A DNA stretch of 64,000 bases from Flavobacterium sp. YO12. GTDB lineage: Bacteria > Bacteroidota > Bacteroidia > Flavobacteriales > Flavobacteriaceae. Each line of letters starts with the position of its first letter. Within the stretch, counting starts at the first letter, position 1. The position numbers and the translations under genes were made by a program. The stretch is taken from positions 1-64,000 of the forward strand of contig NZ_NRQU01000003.1 of NCBI RefSeq assembly GCF_004119495.1. The letters run 5' to 3'. Positions 17,663-26,329 of this stretch are shown here, piece by piece. A model generated the notes under the pieces. That model was not told where the DNA came from and did not search any database. It worked only from the letters and a program-made list of their open reading frames with translations.

Positions 17663-18736
17663 ATGACACATTCGGAAATTTCACATCATCGTCTTGTTTC
17701 TCAAAAACTTTACAAAACAACTAAATGTTCTCCACAAGAAGTTGTACACTATTTAGGTGCAATGCAAGCGCAAGATTATGCCATGGCAAAATGGGCTGTG
17801 GGATCTCGGTGTGATACATCTGAAAAGGAAATTGAAGAAGCTGTAGATTCTGGTAAGATTATCAGAACCCATATTTTAAGACCGACTTGGCATTTTGTTT
17901 CGGCAGATGATATTTATTGGATGCTTGATCTTTCAGCACCGCAAGTAAAAAGATTCACTACTTCAGCGGCAAAAAAATATGGTTTTGATTCCAAAAAACT
18001 AGATCAAATTAATATTTCGATTGAAAAATTATTGGCGAGAAACAATCATTTGACACGAGATGAAATAATGCAGGAACTAGGCATTAAAAAAACTTCGAAA
18101 GAAGATTTTCTAAGTGCCGCAATTATGATGAATGCAGAACTCGATGGTTTGGTTTGTAACGGTAAAATGAATGGCAAACAAATTACATATGCACTTCTTG
18201 AAGAACGTGTTGAACGACCAAATACTAAACTGACAAAAGAAGAGGGACTGACAAAATTAGCAAAACGTTATTTCGAAAGTCATGGCCCGGCAACTTTACT
18301 TGATTTTTCGTGGTGGTCTGGTTTTTCGCCTACAGTCTGTAAACTGGTGATTCATTCAATCGCATCAGAATTGAATTCGGTCGAAATTGAAAATCAAACT
18401 TATTGGTTTGGTTCTGATACTTCTAATGAGAATATCTTCCGCGAAAGCGTACATTTTCTCCCTGCTTTTGATGAAATTCTCATATCATATAAAACGCGTG
18501 AAGCATCAATTTTATTAGAACATCAAGCTAAAGCCTTTACCAATAACGGTATTTTTAAACCCATAATTATGGAAAACGGAAAGGTTATTGGAACATGGAA
18601 AAGAACGATCAAAAAAGATCACGCAAAAATTGAAACACAGTTTTTTAGTGAAATCAAAAGCGCCAAAAAAGAACTGCTTTTTAAAGAAATTAAAACTTTT
18701 GAAAATTATCTCGAAACCAAAATTATCATTGAATAA
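17663..18736 (+). CDS. Winged-helix protein, AlkZ/YcaQ family (HTH_42)
   Basis: A 357-residue member of the HTH_42 family. It carries the Q-x-Q motif (Q35 and Q37 in AMQAQD) that is catalytic in the characterised DNA glycosylases AlkZ and YcaQ, which unhook interstrand crosslinks. It also has the FLPAFDEIL segment typical of the family and three predicted winged-helix repeats. Its position next to ogt and an exonuclease is consistent with DNA repair. Family call is firm; glycosylase activity is inferred from the conserved motif. Confidence 0.82.
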   Translation: MTHSEISHHRLVSQKLYKTTKCSPQEVVHYLGAMQAQDYAMAKWAVGSRCDTSEKEIEEAVDSGKIIRTHILRPTWHFVSADDIYWMLDLSAPQVKRFTTSAAKKYGFDSKKLDQINISIEKLLARNNHLTRDEIMQELGIKKTSKEDFLSAAIMMNAELDGLVCNGKMNGKQITYALLEERVERPNTKLTKEEGLTKLAKRYFESHGPATLLDFSWWSGFSPTVCKLVIHSIASELNSVEIENQTYWFGSDTSNENIFRESVHFLPAFDEILISYKTREASILLEHQAKAFTNNGIFKPIIMENGKVIGTWKRTIKKDHAKIETQFFSEIKSAKKELLFKEIKTFENYLETKIIIE

Positions 18737-18798
18737 ATCAAAATTTCACTAAATGATTATTACTTGTGAGAGATACTTCATGTTTCGATTATAAAATC

Positions 18799-18831
18799 TT
18801 TGTGCATATTATCCCTAAATAATTACATTTA
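18799..18831 (+). promoter_or_regulatory. Probable promoter of the SpmA/B fusion gene
   Basis: TTTG at 18799-18802, 21-base spacer, TACATTTA at 18824-18831 (final G replaced by A), 18 bases before the ATG. Confidence 0.4.
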
Positions 18832-18849
18832 CAAAAAAAAATTAGCATT

Positions 18850-20289
18850 ATGGTATTAAGCAGATTCTGGTTAGTGATTTTTATTTCTTCGATTGTCTTT
18901 ATTGTAGTCAGTTTATTTACTGCCAATACTTATACTATTGATTCTGTCTTGAATGGAAAAAAAGATGATCCGATTTTAGTTTCAGAAAAATACATTGAAC
19001 AACTTCCTGCTTTTATCAAGGATAGTATTAAAAAAGCGCCAGATCAAACGATGATTATCAATCGTGATACGCTTAATGCTGACACAACTTATGTTTATAA
19101 AAACAAAACAGTAAAAATTTTCAGCGGTCTTCAAAAATCGGATGGTTTACTTCCAACTTGTAAAACTACTTTACTTGACTTAATTCTGCCTCTTATGGCA
19201 TATCTAGCCTTTTTCTGCGGATTAATGGAGCTTTTAATTGTTTCCGGAGCATCTGGAAGACTGGCTAAAGTATTAAGTCCTGTATTTGTAAAGGTATTTC
19301 CAAGTATTCCTAAAAATCATCCCTCAATATCTTATATGACTTTAAACTTTGCTGCTAATTTCTTAGGATTAGATTCAGCTGCGACTCCGTTTGGACTTAA
19401 GGCTATGGAAAGTTTACAGGAAATAAACCCCGACAAAGACAAAGCGAGCGATGCTCAAATTATGTTTATGTGTCTTCACGCTTCTGGATTAACATTAATT
19501 GCGACTTCTATTATTGGATATCGTGCGGCAGCTAATGCAACTAATCCAGCTGATGTTATGCTGCCTTGTATCATTACATCTTTTATTGGCACAATTGCGG
19601 CCTTTTTAATTGTTGGAATTAAACAAAAAATCAATTTTAAAAGCGCTTCACTTCTAATTGTTTTAATGGGATTAATTGCTACTATTGTTGGCTTGCTGAT
19701 GTATGTAAATCATTTAGATTTAATTGGAAAAAACTACTTTACCTCTAACCTTTCTGGTTTGATATTAATTGCAATTATCGCTTTTACTTTGATTTTTTCA
19801 TTCATTCACGAAAAAAAATTTACTGATGCCAATACAACCGTTTTTGAGACATTTGTAGTTGGCGCAAACAATGGTGTAAAAACTGGTGTTACTATTTTCC
19901 CTTATGTATTGGGTATGTTAGTCGCTATTTCTTTGTTCAGAAACAGTGGTTTATTTGAAATTATAAGTGATGGAATTGCTTTTGTATTCTCGAATATGGG
20001 TGTGAGTAAAGAAATCACAAATGCTTTGCCTGTAGCAATGCTTCGTCCATTTAGTTCAGCAGGATCTCGCGGATTTTTGATTGATTCTATGAATACTTTT
20101 GGAGCAGATTCATTGACGGCTAGATTAAGCAGTATTTTTCAATGCAGCGCCGAAAGTACTTTTTACGTAATTGCCGTTTACTTTGGATCTGTAAATATCA
20201 AAAACACACGCTACGCTTTGGGAACAATGCTTTTGGTTGATTTGATTTGTGTGATAACAGCTATTTTTGTGGCTACTTGGTTTTTTTAA
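18850..20289 (+). CDS. Nucleoside-recognition (Gate) domain membrane protein, SpmA-SpmB fusion
   Basis: A 479-residue inner-membrane protein with an N-terminal membrane anchor, a short extracytoplasmic stretch (about residues 35-100) and two Gate/nucleoside-recognition halves: one around LILPLMAYLAFFCGLMEL with GLDSAATPFGLKAMESLQ, the second around VVGANNGVKTGVTIFPYVLGMLVA with LRPFSSAGSRGFLID. In Bacillus the halves are the separate spore maturation proteins SpmA and SpmB. This organism has no sign of sporulation, so the role is unknown, possibly transport. It is probably monocistronic. Confidence 0.88.
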   Translation: MVLSRFWLVIFISSIVFIVVSLFTANTYTIDSVLNGKKDDPILVSEKYIEQLPAFIKDSIKKAPDQTMIINRDTLNADTTYVYKNKTVKIFSGLQKSDGLLPTCKTTLLDLILPLMAYLAFFCGLMELLIVSGASGRLAKVLSPVFVKVFPSIPKNHPSISYMTLNFAANFLGLDSAATPFGLKAMESLQEINPDKDKASDAQIMFMCLHASGLTLIATSIIGYRAAANATNPADVMLPCIITSFIGTIAAFLIVGIKQKINFKSASLLIVLMGLIATIVGLLMYVNHLDLIGKNYFTSNLSGLILIAIIAFTLIFSFIHEKKFTDANTTVFETFVVGANNGVKTGVTIFPYVLGMLVAISLFRNSGLFEIISDGIAFVFSNMGVSKEITNALPVAMLRPFSSAGSRGFLIDSMNTFGADSLTARLSSIFQCSAESTFYVIAVYFGSVNIKNTRYALGTMLLVDLICVITAIFVATWFF

Positions 20290-20310
20290 CTAATTGATTC
20301 TGCATATTGT

Positions 20311-20343
20311 GTAAACTGGACTGAAGTCCAGCCCTACAATATT
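20311..20343 (+). repeat. REP-like hairpin copy 1
   Basis: Contains the hairpin CTGGACT-GA-AGTCCAG, preceded by GTAAA and followed by CCCTACAATATT. Direct orientation, upstream of the transposase remnant. Confidence 0.75.
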
Positions 20344-20390
20344 GTTCGTACTTATGCACTTTTCTTGATTTTGAAGAACCAATTTATTCT

Positions 20391-20425
20391 GTATAAACTG
20401 GACTGAAGTCCCGCCCTACAATATT
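20391..20425 (+). repeat. REP-like hairpin copy 2
   Basis: Same unit in the same orientation, with one stem mismatch (CTGGACT-GA-AGTCCCG) and an identical CCCTACAATATT tail. Confidence 0.72.
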
Positions 20426-20455
20426 ATTTTTTAAATTCCGAAGGAATGATTTATT

Positions 20456-20484
20456 TTGTAGAGCTGGACTTCAGTCCAGTTTAA
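20456..20484 (-). repeat. REP-like hairpin copy 3 (inverted)
   Basis: Reverse-complement copy of the unit; TTGTAGAGCTGGACTTCAGT then CCAGTTTA on the plus strand. With copies 1 and 2 it occupies most of the 20290-20569 spacer. Confidence 0.72.
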
Positions 20485-20569
20485 AATAAATTTGAGATTG
20501 AATCAACAAATTTGTAAGGTATTTTGTATTATGATGATGATAAAAATCATTACAAATTAATACAGAAAT

Positions 20570-21032
20570 ATGTCAAATACCTTTCATCAAGTTTATATTC
20601 AGGCAGTTTTTGCAGTTAAATATAGAGAAGCGCTTATTACCGTTGAATGTAAATCAAAAATATTAGGTGTTATTGGTAATCTAATTAATGAAACTGGATG
20701 TAAAACAATAATTGTAAATGGAACAGAAGATCATGTTCATTGTTTCTTCGGTTTAAAACCAACAGTTTCTACCTCTGAATTAATGAAAAATTGTAAAAGG
20801 AAAATCTTCAAAATACATTAATGATAATCAATTAACGACTTCTAGATTTGAATGGCAGGAAGGCTACGGCGCTTTTTCCTATAGTCAGTCTCATATTGAT
20901 GCTGTTTATAAATACATCAAAAATCAAGAAGAACATCATAAAAAACAAAATTTTAAAGATGAATACTTTTCTTTCTTGGAAAAATTCAACGTCAAATTTG
21001 AACAAAAACATGTTTTCCAAAACTTAATATAA
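20570..21032 (+). pseudogene. REP-associated tyrosine transposase (IS200-like, Y1_Tnp), frameshifted
   Basis: The first frame (20570-20821) gives an IS200/RAYT N-terminus with the HUH metal motif (DHVHCFFGL). It then ends abruptly in KRKIFKIH. The +1 frame from 20802 continues KSSKYINDNQ, the GYGAFSYSQS block and VYKYIKNQEEHH with the likely nucleophilic Tyr, to a stop at 21032. Removing one A from the AAAA run at 20801-20804 restores a 153-residue protein of normal length. The gene is flanked by four REP-like hairpins (three upstream, one downstream), the usual substrate arrangement for RAYTs. It is inactive as read unless the extra base is a sequence error or is bypassed by frameshifting. 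Confidence 0.85.
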
Positions 21033-21050
21033 TTTGATTTTAAAATCGTT

Positions 21051-21082
21051 GTAAACTGGACTGAAGTCCAGCTCTATAATAT
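21051..21082 (+). repeat. REP-like hairpin copy 4
   Basis: GTAAA-CTGGACT-GA-AGTCCAG-CTCTATAATAT, direct orientation, 18 bases after the transposase remnant's restored stop codon. Confidence 0.75.
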
Positions 21083-21157
21083 GAATAGAATGGGTTTAAT
21101 ATGTTGAAACTATAACTTTACTGAAAAGGAACATTGATAATAATAATTAAAAAAATA

Positions 21158-21886
21158 ATGAAACCACAAGCTCTTTTATTTTTATTGCTTTTTATAAGCT
21201 GTCAAAAACCAAAACCTGAAACGCAACTTACAAGTACAACTGCAGAATCTAAAACAGAAACAACTGCCGTAAAAGAACATTTTTTAAAAACAGATACAAT
21301 TTCAATTGCTGAGGGAGAAGAAACCTCAAAAAGTAATTTTATTTTGGCACATCTTCTAAATCAAACAGCAGATAAAGACAGCATTGTAACTGCAAAATAT
21401 CGTCTTGATTTCTATGTAAATAAAACTAAAGTTACCGATTCACAAATTTCAATTAAAGGCGTTGATAAAGGATCTGAATGGGGAGCAACTTATGGATTAA
21501 ATTCTACTGCTTCCAAAAATTCTCCTTTTGTTCAAATTACTTTTGGATATCCTGCCTGCGGTTATAGCCAAAATAATTATTTGTTTTATTTAAAAAACAG
21601 TGACTTACAACTGGTTCATGAATGGGATTCTATGCTCGATGGCGGTTGGGGAAGCTGGGTTGAGTTTGACAATCCTAATGCAAAATCTAATCCTGAATCT
21701 TTTTATTGTAAAACCGTGACCTATTTCCCCGAAGACGATAATGAAGATATGGGAACTGTTTCACATTCTGACTCTATTGCTTTTCGCTTAAACGGCAATC
21801 ATTGGAAAAAGCAGTTAGTTTCTGCCAAAGACAAGGTTTATTTCGAGAAAAAAGTATCTTTTGACGAATTTCACAAACGAGAATAA
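21158..21886 (+). CDS. Putative lipoprotein of unknown function
   Basis: A 242-residue protein starting MKPQ with a hydrophobic signal and a lipobox ending LLFISC, so probably a diacylglyceryl-anchored lipoprotein. A Thr/Lys/Glu-rich linker (to about residue 50) precedes a beta-rich globular region with GYPACGYSQN and two Trp-rich segments (HEWDSMLDGGWGSWVEF). No family recognised. ATG 21158 is chosen over an upstream start because it gives a proper signal peptide. Confidence 0.72.
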   Translation: MKPQALLFLLLFISCQKPKPETQLTSTTAESKTETTAVKEHFLKTDTISIAEGEETSKSNFILAHLLNQTADKDSIVTAKYRLDFYVNKTKVTDSQISIKGVDKGSEWGATYGLNSTASKNSPFVQITFGYPACGYSQNNYLFYLKNSDLQLVHEWDSMLDGGWGSWVEFDNPNAKSNPESFYCKTVTYFPEDDNEDMGTVSHSDSIAFRLNGNHWKKQLVSAKDKVYFEKKVSFDEFHKRE

Positions 21887-21935
21887 ACACTCAAAAACAA
21901 GTCTTATTCAAATTCTTTCTTAGGTAAATAATTTC

Positions 21936-21943
21936 TAACTTTG
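21936..21943 (+). promoter_or_regulatory. Fumarase -7 element
   Basis: TAACTTTG, perfect TAnnTTTG, only 14 bases before the ATG, implying a very short leader of roughly 8 bases. Confidence 0.55.
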
Positions 21944-21957
21944 TAAAAAACAAAGCA

Positions 21958-23562
21958 ATGATTGATTTTATATACCAAGATCCTTATCCTATTTTAAAGG
22001 ATGATACGCAATACCGCAAAATCACTTCTGATTTTGTAAAAGTGGAACAATTTGGTGAACGCGAAGTTCTTACCGTTGACCCAAAAGGTTTAGAGTTATT
22101 GGCTGAAGAAGCTTTAACTGATGTTTCGTTTATGCTTAGAACGACGCATTTACAGAAATTAAGAAAAATTCTTGACGATCCTGAAGCTACAGATAATGAT
22201 CGTTTTGTGGCTTACAATTTGCTTCAAAATGCTTCTGTCGCTGCCGAAGGACAATTGCCAAGCTGCCAAGATACCGGAACTGCAATTGTAATGGCAAAAA
22301 AAGGTGAAAGCATTTTCACTGGTGTTGATGATGCAGAATGGTTAAGCAAAGGAATTTTTAATACCTATCAAAAACGTAATTTACGTTATTCGCAGATCGT
22401 TCCAATTTCGATGTTTGAAGAAAAGAATTCAGGTTCAAATCTTCCGGCTCAAATTGATATTTATGCTAAAAAAGGGGCTTCTTACGAGTTCTTATTTATG
22501 GCAAAAGGCGGAGGTTCTGCAAATAAAACGTATTTATACCAACAAACTAAGTCTTTATTAAACGATAAATCTTTAGATGCTTTTATCCGTACTAAGATTA
22601 AAGATTTAGGAACTTCAGCTTGTCCGCCATACCATTTAGCTTTGGTTATTGGAGGAACTTCTGCTGAAGCGAATTTAAGTGCTGTAAAAAAAGCTTCTGC
22701 GGGCTATTATGACCATTTACCAACTTCAGGAAACATGGCTGGTCAGGCATTTCGTGATCATGAATGGGAAGAACGTGTACAGCAAATTTGTCAGGAAAGT
22801 GCAATTGGCGCTCAGTTTGGAGGAAAATATTTTACACATGATGTTCGTGTAATTCGTTTACCGCGTCACGCTGCTTCTTGCCCGGTTGGATTAGGAGTTT
22901 CTTGTTCTGCAGATAGAAATATCAAAGGAAAAATTACGAAAGACGGAATTTTTGTTGAGCAGTTAGAAGTGAATCCAAAACAATTTTTACCAGAAACAGC
23001 TCCGCATTTAGAAGCTCCGGTTGAAATTGACTTAAATCAGCCAATGGCAGATATGCTGGCAAAACTATCTCAATATCCTATCAAAACACGTTTAAAGTTA
23101 AACGGAACTGTAATTGTAGCACGTGATATTGCACATGCTAAAATTAAAGAGATGCTTGAAGAAGGAAAACCAATGCCGGAATATTTTAAAAACCACCCAG
23201 TGTATTATGCTGGACCAGCTAAAACACCAGAAGGAATGCCTTCAGGAAGTTTTGGTCCAACTACGGCAGGACGTATGGATGTTTATGTTGATGAATTTCA
23301 AAAACATGGCGGAAGCATGATTATGCTTGCAAAAGGAAACAGAACCAAACAGGTTACGGATGCTTGTCATAAATACGGCGGATTCTATTTAGGTTCTATT
23401 GGCGGGCCGGCAGCTATTTTGGCTCAAGATAATATTCTAAAAGTTGAAGTTGTTGATTTTGAAGAATTAGGAATGGAAGCGGTTAGAAAAATCACCGTTA
23501 AAGATTTCCCAGCTTTTATTATCACTGACGATAAAGGAAATGACTTCTTTGAAAATTTATAG
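21958..23562 (+). CDS. fumA: Class I fumarate hydratase
   Basis: A 534-residue iron-sulfur fumarase that interconverts fumarate and malate in the TCA cycle. It contains both FumA halves: the alpha part with PSCQDTGTA and the [14 protein letters not shown] block (4Fe-4S ligand cysteines), and the C-terminal beta part with [21 protein letters not shown] and the [16 protein letters not shown] segment. Length is normal for the fused form. Own promoter and a strong terminator make it monocistronic. Confidence 0.95.
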   Translation: MIDFIYQDPYPILKDDTQYRKITSDFVKVEQFGEREVLTVDPKGLELLAEEALTDVSFMLRTTHLQKLRKILDDPEATDNDRFVAYNLLQNASVAAEGQLPSCQDTGTAIVMAKKGESIFTGVDDAEWLSKGIFNTYQKRNLRYSQIVPISMFEEKNSGSNLPAQIDIYAKKGASYEFLFMAKGGGSANKTYLYQQTKSLLNDKSLDAFIRTKIKDLGTSACPPYHLALVIGGTSAEANLSAVKKASAGYYDHLPTSGNMAGQAFRDHEWEERVQQICQESAIGAQFGGKYFTHDVRVIRLPRHAASCPVGLGVSCSADRNIKGKITKDGIFVEQLEVNPKQFLPETAPHLEAPVEIDLNQPMADMLAKLSQYPIKTRLKLNGTVIVARDIAHAKIKEMLEEGKPMPEYFKNHPVYYAGPAKTPEGMPSGSFGPTTAGRMDVYVDEFQKHGGSMIMLAKGNRTKQVTDACHKYGGFYLGSIGGPAAILAQDNILKVEVVDFEELGMEAVRKITVKDFPAFIITDDKGNDFFENL

Positions 23563-23569
23563 TTTTTTC

Positions 23570-23608
23570 TAGATGCTGAGGAACTAAGGTTCTGAGGTAC
23601 TTAGATTT
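23570..23608. repeat. CTAAGG-word repeat
   Basis: GATGCTGAGGAACTAAGGTT then CTGAGGTACTTAG; similar to the AAGGTTCTAAGGTT phrase near 53.94 kb. Confidence 0.5.
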
Positions 23609-23610
23609 TA

Positions 23611-23643
23611 AAAAAGAAACCGCCATTTGGCGGTTTCTTTTTT
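23611..23643. terminator. Strong terminator after fumarase
   Basis: Perfect 14-bp stem (23611-23624 with 23629-23642), ATTT loop, T tail; A run on the other side makes it bidirectional. Confidence 0.9.
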
Positions 23644-23681
23644 ACTATAACTTAAAGGTCTACCCTTTTATGATTTTCTTT

Positions 23682-23720
23682 AGTGACTCTGAGCCTTTGT
23701 CACTTTGAGCCTTTGAACCT
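23682..23720. repeat. CTTTG-word repeat
   Basis: GTGACTCTGAGCCTTTGTCA then CTTTGAGCCTTTGAACCTA, immediately beyond the restored end of the PAS gene. Confidence 0.65.
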
Positions 23721-23724
23721 AAAA

Positions 23725-24224
23725 CTAAGCACTTTTATCTTCTTTTTCGAAAGCTATAAAATGAGAAACTTTACCTTTTAAATTATAAACAGGTATTGCA
23801 TCAATGTTGCATTTGTAAACTTTTCCGTCTTTTTATAGTTTTTAAGGGTTTTATTGAATGGAACTTGCTGTTGTATCGCTTCTCTTATTTCATTTAAAAC
23901 CACTTTTGATGTGGCTGGCCCTTGAAACATTTTTGGTGTTTTTCCTAAAACTTCATCTTCTGTATAACCAGTCATTTTTTTAATTCCATTTGAAGCGAAA
24001 ATGATTTTCAAATTCAAATCTGTAACCAAAACAACTTCCTTTGTAATACGTTCTTCAATATCAAAGTTTTCCTGATTCCAAACGAACTGATTGGAGATTT
24101 TATTCATTCTTTTTAAGTCTGCAAGAAATGCTTTGAGCTCTCTAAAATACTCACAATGAAAATCCCACGCCAAAATAGGAACTGAATTACGATCCGAAGT
24201 CTCCTCAGATAAGTTTGTTTTCAT
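23725..24224 (-). pseudogene. PAS-domain protein with a single-base frameshift
   Basis: The first 132 or so codons give an N-terminal helical region and a PAS fold (VVLVTDLNLKIIFAS, KKMTGYTEDEVLGKTPKMFQGP). The frame then runs into an aberrant tail and stops at 23778. The -1 frame continues with KDGKVYKCNIDAIPVYN, then LKGKVSHFIAFEKED, a textbook PAS C-terminal strand set, stopping at 23725. One extra A in the A5 run (plus-strand T5 at 23830-23834) restores a 166-residue protein. The cause may be a true mutation, a sequence error, or frameshifting at AAAAAG. If intact it would be a stand-alone signal-sensing domain. Confidence 0.82.
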
Positions 24225-24325
24225 GCTCAGATATTTGATTTTATCTAAATTTTCAACTCAAATATAAGAAGAAAATTCATCACAAAAACAAAAATATTCA
24301 TAAGTTTAATTATTTAATAATACAC

Positions 24326-25408
24326 TTAAAATGAAAACTTTAACTGCACAACAACGGCTTTTTTCTCTTCGGTATTTAGATTACTTAAAGAAATTCCCAA
24401 CAATCGAACTGAATCTTTCATTTTCTCCTGATATAGTAATTCTTCAACAATTTCGATAATTAAACTTTTATCCGAAATAAAATAAGGCAGTGTTTTACTT
24501 CTAGTTTGCTGTGTAAAATCGCTGTATTTTATTTTAAGTGTAACTGTTTTTCCTGAAATAGTATGCTTTTTCAACCGCCTTTCTAGTGAAGCGGCAATTT
24601 TTTCAAGCTGCTCCAGCATAAAAATTTCAGAAGACAAGTTAACATCAAAAGTATGTTCGGCTGCGACGGACTTAGTTGTACGAGATGCTTTTACCTCGCT
24701 GTTATGAACGCCTCGAACAACATGGTAGTAAAAAGTTCCTGACTTGCCAAAATGTTTTTCAAGAAACTCCAGCGATTTGTTTTTTAAATCTAATCCTGTA
24801 AAAATGCCCAATTGATACATTTTTTCTGTTGTGACTTTTCCAACACCATAAAACTTTCGAATAGGCAGTTCTTCCAAAAAACTTAAAATTTCATCTGGAT
24901 TTACCGTTTTTTGTCCGTTTGGTTTGTTGACATCACTGGCAATTTTGGCCACAAACTTATTAACTGAAATTCCAGCCGAAGCGGTTAGACCAACTTCATT
25001 TAAAATCCTAAGCCTAATTTCTTGCGCCAATAAACTTGCACTGGGATTTCCTTTTTTATTTTGAGTAACGTCGAGATAAGCTTCATCCAGCGAAAGCGGT
25101 TCAACTAAATCTGTATAGTCATGAAAGATCTTATGAATTTTACTAGAGATTTCTCTATATCGATCAAATCTCAGAGGAACAAAAATAATATCTGGACAGT
25201 ATTTTTTGGCCAAAACTCCGCTTATCGCACTTCTAACTCCAAACTTTCGAGCTTCATAACTTGCTGCAGAAACCACTCCTCTATTCTCTGAGCCTCCAAC
25301 TGCCACAGGTTTTCCTCTCAGCATCGGATTGTCCATCTGCTCAACAGAAGCATAAAAAGCATCCATATCAATATGAATAATTTTTCGATATGTTGGCAAG
25401 TCTGACAT
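24326..25408 (-). CDS. dinB: DNA polymerase IV (Y-family)
   Basis: A 360-residue translesion polymerase. Catalytic carboxylates lie in HIDMDAFYASVEQ (palm, near residues 13-23) and SLDEAYLD (about 104-111); thumb helix-hairpin-helix IRKFYGVGKVTTEKM and the little-finger domain follow. The C-terminus ends QLKFSF, a good match to the beta-clamp-binding motif. It makes error-prone copies past lesions. A TAAATTTG box lies only four bases from the ATG. No LexA-type box was evident. Confidence 0.95.
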   Translation of the reverse strand: MSDLPTYRKIIHIDMDAFYASVEQMDNPMLRGKPVAVGGSENRGVVSAASYEARKFGVRSAISGVLAKKYCPDIIFVPLRFDRYREISSKIHKIFHDYTDLVEPLSLDEAYLDVTQNKKGNPSASLLAQEIRLRILNEVGLTASAGISVNKFVAKIASDVNKPNGQKTVNPDEILSFLEELPIRKFYGVGKVTTEKMYQLGIFTGLDLKNKSLEFLEKHFGKSGTFYYHVVRGVHNSEVKASRTTKSVAAEHTFDVNLSSEIFMLEQLEKIAASLERRLKKHTISGKTVTLKIKYSDFTQQTRSKTLPYFISDKSLIIEIVEELLYQEKMKDSVRLLGISLSNLNTEEKKAVVVQLKFSF

Positions 25409-25412
25409 AATG

Positions 25413-25420
25413 CAAATTTA
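25413..25420 (-). promoter_or_regulatory. dinB -7 element, possibly leaderless
   Basis: Minus-strand TAAATTTG ends at 25413, with the dinB ATG at 25408. With usual -7 spacing transcription would start at or next to the A of ATG. No clear -33 is seen. Confidence 0.4.
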
Positions 25421-25515
25421 AACAGGAAACCTATAACTAGAGAGCTTCTGCTGTTATAAATAGTATCAATTTTTAAAGATTAACAACTAAATGATTCCAA
25501 ACAAATCATTTTAAT

Positions 25516-25523
25516 TATTTTTG
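25516..25523 (+). promoter_or_regulatory. -7 element of the phosphatase gene
   Basis: TATTTTTG, 25 bases before the ATG, in the divergent spacer with dinB. Confidence 0.4.
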
Positions 25524-25548
25524 TAGTTAATACCCGAAATTTTTTAAA

Positions 25549-26283
25549 ATGCGAACATTTGTTATAGGCGACATACACGGAGGATTACTCGCACTTGAGC
25601 AAGTGATGAAAAAAGCTCAAGTTACTACAAAAGATACTCTTATATTTTTAGGTGATTATGTTGACGGCTGGAGTCAGTCAGCAGAAGTGATTGATTATTT
25701 GATTGATCTAAAAAGTAAACAAAACTGCATCTGCATTAGAGGAAATCACGATCAATTGGCTTTAGAATGGCTTGAAAACAGACATGATGACCTTGATGAA
25801 GAAATGTGGTATAAACATGGCGGAAGAGCAACTGTTGAAGGCTATGCCAAAGTATCTGAAGAAAAAAAGAAAACACATATTACTTTTTTAGAAGCACTTA
25901 AGGATTATTATTTAGATGATCAAAATCGTCTATTTGTACATGCTGGTTTTACTAATTTAAATGGTGTTGTTTGGGAATACTTTCCAAAACTATTTTATTG
26001 GGATAGAACACTATGGGAAACTGCACTTTCATTAGATCCAAACTTAAAACCAGATGATTTGTACTATCCGAAGCGTTTTACAGTTTATAAAGAAATCTAT
26101 ATTGGGCATACGCCTGTTACCAGAATTGGACAGACTATACCTGTACAAAAGGCTTGTGTTTGGAATGTTGACACTGGTGCTGCTTTTAAAGGTCCGTTGA
26201 CAATTATGGATATTGATACTAAAGAATTCTGGCAGAGTGATCCGCTGAACGAATTATATTCCGATGAAAAAGGTAGGAATTAG
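25549..26283 (+). CDS. Serine/threonine phosphatase-like metallophosphoesterase
   Basis: A 244-residue PPP-type metallophosphatase with the ordered metal motifs GDIHGG, FLGDYVDG and RGNHDQ, then a later HAG (FVHAGF) and GHTPV, all in the expected order. It resembles the bacterial PrpA/Ap4A-hydrolase group. The substrate could be a phosphoprotein or a dinucleotide polyphosphate; the sequence does not decide. Confidence 0.9.
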   Translation: MRTFVIGDIHGGLLALEQVMKKAQVTTKDTLIFLGDYVDGWSQSAEVIDYLIDLKSKQNCICIRGNHDQLALEWLENRHDDLDEEMWYKHGGRATVEGYAKVSEEKKKTHITFLEALKDYYLDDQNRLFVHAGFTNLNGVVWEYFPKLFYWDRTLWETALSLDPNLKPDDLYYPKRFTVYKEIYIGHTPVTRIGQTIPVQKACVWNVDTGAAFKGPLTIMDIDTKEFWQSDPLNELYSDEKGRN

Positions 26284-26295
26284 CACCTAAAAAAC

Positions 26296-26303
26296 TAAAT
26301 TTG
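26296..26303 (+). promoter_or_regulatory. -7 element of the beta-barrel gene
   Basis: TAAATTTG followed directly by CACTCAATAA; the run TTTGCACTCAATAA is identical at the metG promoter (562-575). Confidence 0.45.
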
Positions 26304-26329
26304 CACTCAATAATTAATATTTAAGTTTT

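Noticed and set aside
18850-20289. Sporulation gene
   Set aside because: SpmA/SpmB names come from Bacillus; nothing else suggests sporulation.
20311-20484. Hairpin array as a CRISPR
   Set aside because: Units differ in spacing and orientation, there are only four, and they adjoin a REP-type transposase; no cas genes are present.
25409-25548. LexA/SOS box upstream of dinB
   Set aside because: No convincing palindrome was found in the divergent spacer.
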